Both the position numbers and the translations under genes were made by a program. From assembly GCF_910594005.1 (NCBI RefSeq), contig NC_057835.1:48322001-48386000 (forward strand): a DNA stretch of 64,000 nucleotides, given 5' to 3'. The notes beneath the pieces are model-generated. The model searched no databases and was not told the origin of the DNA. It was given only the letters and a program-made list of their open reading frames with translations. The stretch is from Cervus elaphus (Eukaryota > Chordata > Mammalia > Artiodactyla > Cervidae). Within the stretch, counting starts at the first letter, position 1. Each line of letters begins with the position of its first letter. Of the stretch, positions 57,560 through 64,000 are shown one piece after another.

Positions 57560-58045
57560 ACTGTTGCAGTTATCTATTGTTGCTTAATGAAATATTCCAA
57601 AACTTAGTCGCTTAAATACAATTTCTTAGACGTCACAGGTTCTATGGATTAAGAATTCAGGGAGAGCTTAGTTGACCTGGTCTTCTGATCGTCATGACGT
57701 CAGTGGTACTCATCTGGTGGATAGACTGTTCTGGATGATCCAGGGCAGCTCCGCTCATATGCCTGATGTCTTGGCTAGAAGTCTGGGCTCAGCTGGACTT
57801 TTAATTGAACTTCGTTCCAGCTTGATGAGGTCTTAGGGAGACTCGAAATCCTTTCATGGTGCAAGCTTTTCCCACAGTCAGCCTCCCAAAAGAGCTAGGG
57901 CAGGAACCACATGGCCTTTTCTGACCACACAGTAAGTTCCGCTGAGTTCAGCAGGTCAGAGCAGACACAGCACTTCCCAGATTCCAGGAGTGGGGACGCA
58001 GCCTTTATGGGAAGAATATAAAAGAATTTGCAGACATGTTTGGGA
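57560..58045. repeat. ancient mammalian interspersed repeat
   Basis: CAGTTATCTATTGTTGCTTAAT, CCAAAACTTAGTCGCTTAAAT, ATGGATTAAGAATTCAGGGAG and CACATGGCCTTTTCTGACC are hallmark phrases. Family name not certain. Confidence 0.75.
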
Positions 58046-58123
58046 AGCACCATGGTTATTCCACAAACAACAAATTATCTACATTTTTCCCATGTGTGAA
58101 TTATACTCAACTCTCATAAGCCC

Positions 58124-58311
58124 TTGTGGCTCAGCCGGTAAAAAAAATCTGCCCGCATTGTGGGAGACCTGGGTTTGATCCCTGGGTTGGGAAGATCCCC
58201 TGGAGAAGGGAAAGGCTACCCACTCCAGTATTCTGGCCTGGAGAATTCTATGGACTGTATAGCTCATGGGGTTGCAAAGAGTTGGACATGACTGAGCGAC
58301 TTTCACTTTCA
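58124..58311 (+). mobile_element. Bov-tA SINE, first of a pair
   Basis: TTGTGGCTCAGCCGGTAAAA, GGTTTGATCCCTGGGTTGG, CACTCCAGTATTCTGGCC and TTGGACATGACTGAGCGAC. Flanked by CTCATAAGCCC at 58113 and 58312. Confidence 0.93.
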
Positions 58312-58323
58312 CTCATAAGCCCT

Positions 58324-58555
58324 GGGCTTCCCAGGTGGCACTAATGGTAAAGAACCCACCTGCCAATGCAAGAGACATAAGAGATGTGGGTTCAGTCCCT
58401 AGGTCGGGAAGATCGTCTGGAGGAGGGCATGGCAACCGACTCCAGTATTCTTACCTGGAGAATTCCATAGACAGATGAGCCTGGAAGGCTTTGGTTCATA
58501 AGGTCGAAAAAAAGTCCAAGAAGCTGGACACAACTGAAGTGACTTAGCACACATC
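58324..58555 (+). mobile_element. Bov-tA SINE, second of a pair
   Basis: GGGCTTCCCAGGTGGCAC, AATGCAAGAGACATAAGAG, CTCCAGTATTCTTACCTGG and GCTGGACACAACTGAAGTG. The same target word, CTCATGAGCCC with one change, follows at 58562. Confidence 0.93.
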
Positions 58556-58572
58556 CAGGCACTCATGAGCCC

Positions 58573-59045
58573 CACCCATCCGAAGACCCATCCCATTCCG
58601 ATATCAATCTTAGGCACAAGGGTCAACATCTTATCTAAATCAGGTGTAGCTGAAACCTTCACCTGTTCTTATCAGAATAGTATATTACTGTTGCCTTTAT
58701 CTCATAGTGAAGCTAGTAAATGATTTTTATTGAAGTAAAAGTGCCAGTGTCACCATTTCAAGACTTGTTTAACACTCTTGTCTATTTTGTATAAGTCAGT
58801 TGAGTTAAAATTAAATGTTATAAACTACAAAGCCATTTACCTGGCACATGTAAATGGAATATGTCATAGTACAAGGATCAGGATCCAGTGCAGTGGACAA
58901 TGCTGCTATCGCCCCAAGCCTATGGAATTCTCACTTTTCTGCTGTGAGTACGTTAAATACACCATAACCTTCCAAATAATGGAGCCTTAGTTTTTTAGAT
59001 TAAAAAATTATGAATATGTAGTCTTTTTCTTAGTTGTTTTTGTTT
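58573..59045. other. intron, no recognised element
   Basis: No gene or family recognised. Confidence 0.45.
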
Positions 59046-59241
59046 AGTCACTAAGTCATATCTGACTCTTTGTAACCCCACGGACTGTAGCCCACTAGGA
59101 TCCTCTGTCCATGGGATTTTCAGCAACAGCACTGGAGTGGGTTGCCATTTCCTTCTCCAGAGGATCTCCCCAACCCAAGAATCGAGCCCATGTCTCCTGC
59201 TTGGCAGGTGGGTTCTTTGTCATTGAACCGCCTGAGAAGCC
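59046..59241 (-). mobile_element. Bov-tA SINE
   Basis: AGTCACTAAGTCATATCTGAC, AGCACTGGAGTGGGTTGCC, AATCGAGCCCATGTCTCC and reversed head CGCCTGAGAAGCCC. Confidence 0.92.
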
Positions 59242-60919
59242 CCCAACCCTAATGAGTCACCTGGCACACCCCCTAGGGTGCAGACACACTATAGTGAAAG
59301 CAATTCACTATATCAGAGGACATTCACTGAACAGAAGTTGCTTTAATAAAAGAAAAAGTCTGTCACAAAATAGGGATGGACACAAAGTTGAAAAAACATG
59401 AAATTGCTGTATCTGTGACAGAAAGTAAATTGCAGAAATCTCTGTTTTTTCCAACAACTCATTACCTCAGTGATGTAGTCAAAACATTATGGAAGATTGG
59501 AACTTATTTTCCTATAAAGTGCATACCCACTGGAGACTGATTTGAAAAATTAACTTTCTGTATCGGTGGAGATTAACAATTTTTCCTCCTCTCTGCACCC
59601 TTCCCATTTGTAACTTCTTGATGTCTTGGGTTTTATGTTTCATAGTAGCCTCGTAAATCATTTAATTCTCTTCAACAATTAACTGAGCTGAGTTGGCAAT
59701 GTTAATGTCTTTTTTGTTCTTTTTGAGAATGAAGGCATACTGAGTTGAAATTTCTCACTTAATGCCACCTAGAACATCAGTAATCGTGCTGGGATTAAAT
59801 TTTTTAAATTCTTACTCACGGGCTTTACCTGTGTTGCTTTGAGCCACTATGGCCTTTTGATCTTTGCTTGAAATAAAAGAATTCTTGATGATTAAATAAG
59901 TGGACTTTCTTTTAAATCAGCAAATAATGGGGCTTTCCAAACTAAAAGCAGTAAGGATAGAAAATCCAATAAAAATACTGTTTTATGAAAGAGAGTTGCT
60001 ACAAAGCAGACTATTAACCTGGAAAAAAAAACCAAGACAGTTGATGACTGTGATTCTTCAAGAATCCTTTTTTAGGAAGGTGGAAGGTGAAAATCTGACT
60101 GCCCTGTCTACGTCCAACCCAAAGCAGAGTCTGTTGGTTGATTTTAGAGTGGAAAAACTTAAGGAGTTCTCTTCTGTCAACCCCCAGATATTGCTGCAAA
60201 GCAGAGCCCTTCTAACAGTGATGGTATGTAGTGGTTGATAGGGAAGTTTAGGATACTGACAAATTCGGAATAGAAGTGGTATAGATTCACACAACTGTTG
60301 AGCAAATCTGAGGCTCCAGGTGAGGATAGAAAGCATGGCTTGGCTTGTAGTGGCTGTGGTCCACACTGGTGCAACTTCTCTAAAGTAATGTGTAAGTTAT
60401 TAAGACAGATAGTTTGTATGGTCTTTAATTGATGCTTAGTTGGTCTATGATGAATTTGAGGATATTGTCAATGGAGTCTGTATGCAACTGAGTATAGAAT
60501 TGGAGTAAGAAAGTGAACTCACATAGGAATTTTTAGATGTGGGGAAAGGAGAGGTAGAAGGCTCTTGAATGTGCATAAGGTTGAAGGATGCAGTCGCCAG
60601 AGGGAGAGGACAGCTGGGCAGAGAGGAGGTTGGTGATGAAGCTTGAACTTGAAGAGCGTGAATAATGCACAATGATACCAAAGTCCAGAGTGGTTCTAAG
60701 GGTGAGTGTCTGAAATAGGATAATAGTAGGTAGCAGATTTAGTTGTATGGTAGAGAGTAGGATTTGATGGAAAAATTAGTCTGAAATCCATGTGCCGTGT
60801 TCCTCAAGGGATGTGGGTGATTGAGAAGATGAATGACGACAAGAGAAGTAAAGAAGAAATTGGAGGAGTGTGTAAACACCAAAGGAAAAGCATATTTTAT
60901 GAGAGTGGACTAATAATCA
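59242..60919. other. intron, mostly unrecognised
   Basis: A 112-codon + frame at 59900-60238 overlaps minus-strand frames of similar length; no splice signals or family. The GA-rich part at 60480-60860 has the texture of an old repeat but I cannot place it. Confidence 0.4.
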
Positions 60920-61666
60920 GCAAAGAACTAAAGAGCCTCTTGATGAAAGTGAAAGAGGAGAGTGAAAAAGCTGACTTAAAACTCAACATTCAAAAAACTA
61001 AGATAATGGTATCTGGTCCCATCACTTCATGGTAAATAGATAGGACAACAATGGAAACAGTGAGAGACTTTTTTTGGGGGGGGGGGGCTCCAAAATCACT
61101 GCAGATGGTGACTGCAGCCGTGAAATTAAAAGACACTTGTTCCTTGGAAGAAAAGCTATGACCAACCTAGAGAGCATATTAAAAAGCAGAGACGTTACTT
61201 TGCCAACAGAGGTCCATCTAGTCAAAGTTATGGTTTTTCCAGTAGTCATCTATGGATGTGAGAGTTGGACCTTAAAGAAGGCTGATCACAGAAGAACTGA
61301 TACTTTTGAACTGTGGTGTTGGAGAAGACTCTTGAGAGTCCCTTGGACTGCAAGGAGATCAAACTATTCAATCCTAAAGGAAATCAGTCCTTAATATTCA
61401 TTGGAAGGACTGATGCTGAAGCTGAAACTCCAATACTTTGGCCACCTGATGCGAAGAACTGACTCATTGGAAAAAACCCTGATGCTGGGAAAGAGGGCGG
61501 GAGGAGAAGGGAACGACAGAGAATAAGGTGATATGGATAGCATCACCGAGTCAGTGGACATGAGTTTGAGCAAGCTCTGGGAGTCTGTGATGGACAGGGA
61601 AGCCTGGCATGCTGCAGTCCTTGGGGTCGCAAAGAGTCGGACATGACTGAGCAACTGAACTGAAAC
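60920..61666 (+). mobile_element. BovB LINE 3' fragment, longest in the window
   Basis: Encodes in pieces the BovB reverse-transcriptase C-terminus: LLMKVKEESEKADLKLN, KTKIMVSGPITSW, then after frame breaks GSKITADGDCSREIKR, SRDVTLPTEV and WCWRRLLRVPWTARR. A G-run at 61076-61087 replaces part of the consensus and shifts the frame. Flanking words GAGAGTGGACTAATAATC (60901) and GAGAGTAATAATC (61667) look like a slightly altered target-site duplication. Dead, 5'-truncated. Confidence 0.95.
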
Positions 61667-62469
61667 GAGAGTAATAATCTGGAAGCAGCAATAGAAAAGT
61701 CTTGCCAGCAATCACTCACACTCACCTCACTGCCTGTCCCTCCAGTGGCATTTGTCAGTGAGGCAGGGAGGAAATTCCTAGTTGATTATTTTAAAAATTA
61801 GAGAATTTCAAAAATAAAGTTGTGGTTTTTGTTCATACATTGTCCTTCCTCGTGTAATGAATGCAAAAATACAGGGCTGACCTCCCTCTTCTCCCTTCAA
61901 TATTTTCCCCTCTGAGTTTATTTTATCATTTTGTGATTTATTTTCCTTGAGGAATGCACAGTGTTTATTTTAACCTAATTGCCTCGTAAGAAATATTGGA
62001 GCCAGGCATTTCACGGAAGGCCTTGTATATTTTTCTTCTTTAAGACTCTTTTCTCGTCAGAGGGAAATACTTAAATCTGGTTTAATCCAGCTTTATATAA
62101 CCAAGTTAAATCAACATTCTCCAGCTTCCTGAAATCACTGAACCTAGTAGTATTTTATCCATGGAAAACATTTTTTGTGACTGACCATATAGCCAAGACC
62201 AAAAAGAAGTCAGCAGGACTTGTTATCTTTTTGCACATGTGATTTCCATCGATTGTTAATATTTATTAACAGGAAATATTTACTACATCTAGCTTTCTTT
62301 ATAGTCTGGAACATGGTGGCTGAGAAAGAATGTAATAAAATCTGTGAAGTCATTAGTGACAAAGACCAAAGGGCTTTCAGAATTGTTTTCCAGGTTTTCT
62401 AATTCTGGAACAAAGTGCTTTATCTTTTTCTCCCTCCCTCACTCCCACCTCCTACTCTTTCTTCTCTTT
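61667..62469. other. intron, no recognised element
   Basis: No gene or family recognised; pyrimidine-rich near 62425-62490. Confidence 0.45.
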
Positions 62470-62489
62470 CTCCTTCTTTCTTGCCATTT

Positions 62490-63345
62490 TTCTGGTGTAA
62501 CTTACATACAGTCAGCACACAAATCTTAAATGTATATATAGCTCAATACATTTTTACATAGGTGCATATATACTTCCATAAACTTCACTCATCTTATAAC
62601 ATAGCTTGTTTCTGTCACTCCAGCAGCGTCCCTCTGCTGCCTCCTCGCCATCTTCAGAGTGAACCATTGTTCTGACCTCTACCATCATACATTAGATTTA
62701 TTAATTCTTAAAATTCTTTTATGTCTGGCTTTTTTCACTTAATATTTTCTCTGTGAAGTTCCCCCATGTTGTTGAGTGTGACTGTAATCTGTTGTTTTTC
62801 ACTGTTGTGCGCGCTTAGTCACTCAGTCATCTCCAACTCTTTTGCAACCCATGGACTGTAGCCCGCCAGTCTCCTCTGTCCATGGGATTCTCCAGGCAAG
62901 AATACTGAAGTGGGTTGCCATTTACCTCTCCAGGGGATCTTCCCAACCGAGATATCAAACCCATATTACCTGCCACTCTGGCATTGCAGGTGGATTCTTT
63001 ACTGCTGGGCCACCATGCCTGATATTTAACTGTATGAATATCTCCTAATTTCTCTGTTTCATTGCTTGGGGACATTGGGTAATTTCTAATTTGGGGCTAT
63101 TTTGAATAAAGCTCCTAAGAATATTCTTGTACATGTATTGTGATAGAAAGAATCACTCATTTCCATACCAAGAAATGGAATTCCTGGGTCTTTGAGCCTG
63201 AATAGATACTCCAAAGTTTTCAAAAGTGATCATTCTAGTTTACACTTTGACAAGTGTTTCATGATAATTCAAGTTTTTCCACATCCTAATCAACACTTGT
63301 AATTGTCAGTGCTTTCAATTTTAGCCATCCTAGGAGAGCTGTAAG
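62490..63345 (-). mobile_element. old L1 or L1-like 3' region split by a Bov SINE
   Basis: GTAACTTACATACAGTCAGCAC, TTGTTCTGACCTCTACCATC, TTTTTCACTTAATATTTTC, then after the SINE GAATAAAGCTCCTAAGAATATTC, AATGGAATTCCTGGGTC and TTTTAGCCATCCTAGGAGAG. The two halves are collinear. Confidence 0.72.
62807..63019 (-). mobile_element. Bov-tA SINE nested in L1
   Basis: GCGCGCTTAGTCACTCAGTC, GCAAGAATACTGAAGTGGG and GGTGGATTCTTTACTGCTGGG, with reversed head GCCACCATGCC. A short insertion (TGCCACTCTGGCATTG) widens the head. Confidence 0.92.
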
Positions 63346-63819
63346 AGAAGTTTATTCTTAAACTAAAACCAGGATGATTTTAAGATGAATGAATAAAAGC
63401 ATAGGTTCAAGCAGAGGGCCATTAATCTTCCAGAGCTTGTTGGAGTGCCACAGTAAGAGATTTGTTGAGCTGATGTTTCTCTAAATAGAACCTGCAAATC
63501 ACCTACCTCAACTTTATTCAGGATGATACTCCTGGCTTCAACCCTGATCCACTGAATCAGAATTCCTGTCCTCGAACTGTGTACCAAATGTGTACCAAAC
63601 TCTCTTAGTAACTTCTATAGATGTTACAGATTGTATGTAAACCACTGCATACAGATTAGAATGACAGAGATCTCAAATGGTAATGTAGAAATTGGGTTAA
63701 ATCTATGTTGACTGTATTTCAAAGCAAGTAGTTGAGGTACCCTGAAATCAGGACAGCCTCAGAAAATCTCAGTCACCATTGATATCAGATGATCACTCAT
63801 ATCAGATGATCATGTATGG
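63346..63819. other. intron with a small tandem duplication
   Basis: ATATCAGATGATCA is repeated at 63782-63795 and 63799-63812. No gene. Confidence 0.5.
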
Positions 63820-64000
63820 GCAATTTGAATTCCAGAGGGAATAGAGAATGAGGTCAAGGAAATATTTGAATTTTCTTTGGGAGACAGAGAATTATCAAAA
63901 GTTAGTGCAGGCATCAAACCATACATCCAAGGAACTCAGAAAACACAAAACAGGACAAATACCAAAAATCAGTCACACAAACAAAACACACCATGCCAAG
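63820..64000 (+). mobile_element. probable L1 ORF1-region fragment running off the window
   Basis: CATACATCCAAGGAACTCAG, AAACACAAAACAGGACAAAT and CACACCATGCCAAG resemble the L1 ORF1 region. It continues beyond the window, so extent and coding state cannot be judged. Confidence 0.5.

Noticed and set aside
57210..57587. Frames of 104-114 codons on both strands
   Set aside because: They lie in what looks like an old interspersed repeat and overlap each other on opposite strands.
2142..63019. tRNA genes at the tRNA-like heads of Bov-tA copies
   Set aside because: The heads resemble tRNA-Glu only in part and are joined directly to BovA bodies; they are SINE promoters, not tRNA genes.
1..64000. 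The TTTTA/TTTCA pentanucleotide repeat of human FAME1
   Set aside because: I looked for a run of these units and found none. The human repeat arose in a primate Alu and in a different intron, so it is not expected here.

Overview
This window is mammalian nuclear DNA from a ruminant, most likely a bovid. The evidence is the dense population of ruminant-specific repeats: Bov-tA (tRNA-Glu head plus BovA body) and Bov-A2 SINEs, BovB (RTE-type) LINE 3' ends, ruminant CHR-type SINEs, L1-BT-like 3' ends and short mariner-derived palindromes. I cannot separate cattle, sheep and goat by eye. There is no operon, prophage, CRISPR array or bacterial-style gene. Almost every open frame in the window is a chance frame through a SINE, LINE or microsatellite.

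The only host protein-coding sequence I can support is one internal exon at 32054-32183 on the + strand. It has a clean acceptor and donor and encodes the first part of a SAM domain that I recognise as SAMD12. The whole window is therefore best read as the inside of SAMD12: upstream intron (1-32053), SAM exon, downstream intron (32184-64000).

Layout. 1-5 kb: BovB fragment, Bov-tA copies, a short L1 tail with an apparent 3' transduction, a Tigger-like element and an L1 3' end. 5-13 kb: mostly unique or ancient intron with an L1 tail, CHR and Bov SINEs, a mariner mini-element and L2 relics. 13-18 kb: two BovB fragments, an L1 3' end and a long ancient repeat with a SINE in it. 18-31 kb: hAT elements, MIRs, a second copy of the long ancient repeat, and long unique blocks. 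31-38 kb: a hAT element next to the exon, then a mixture of SINEs and MIRs. 38-43 kb: a decayed L1 block with mariner and CHR insertions, a BovB fragment with an uninterrupted frame, and a recent L1 3' end. 43-50 kb: MIR and L2 relics, two SINEs inside a TG/TA microsatellite, and a mariner mini-element. 50-57 kb: the quietest, AT-rich block and the best place to look for conserved regulatory DNA. 57-64 kb: ancient repeats, two Bov-tA copies sharing one target word, the longest BovB fragment, and an old L1 split by a SINE.

No new biological system is evident. The most informative observations are retrotransposition footprints (3' transduction, tail-only insertion, repeated target site) and the SAM exon that identifies the locus. 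Family names come from recognising hallmark phrases, not from an alignment, and repeat edges are approximate except where a target-site duplication fixes them.
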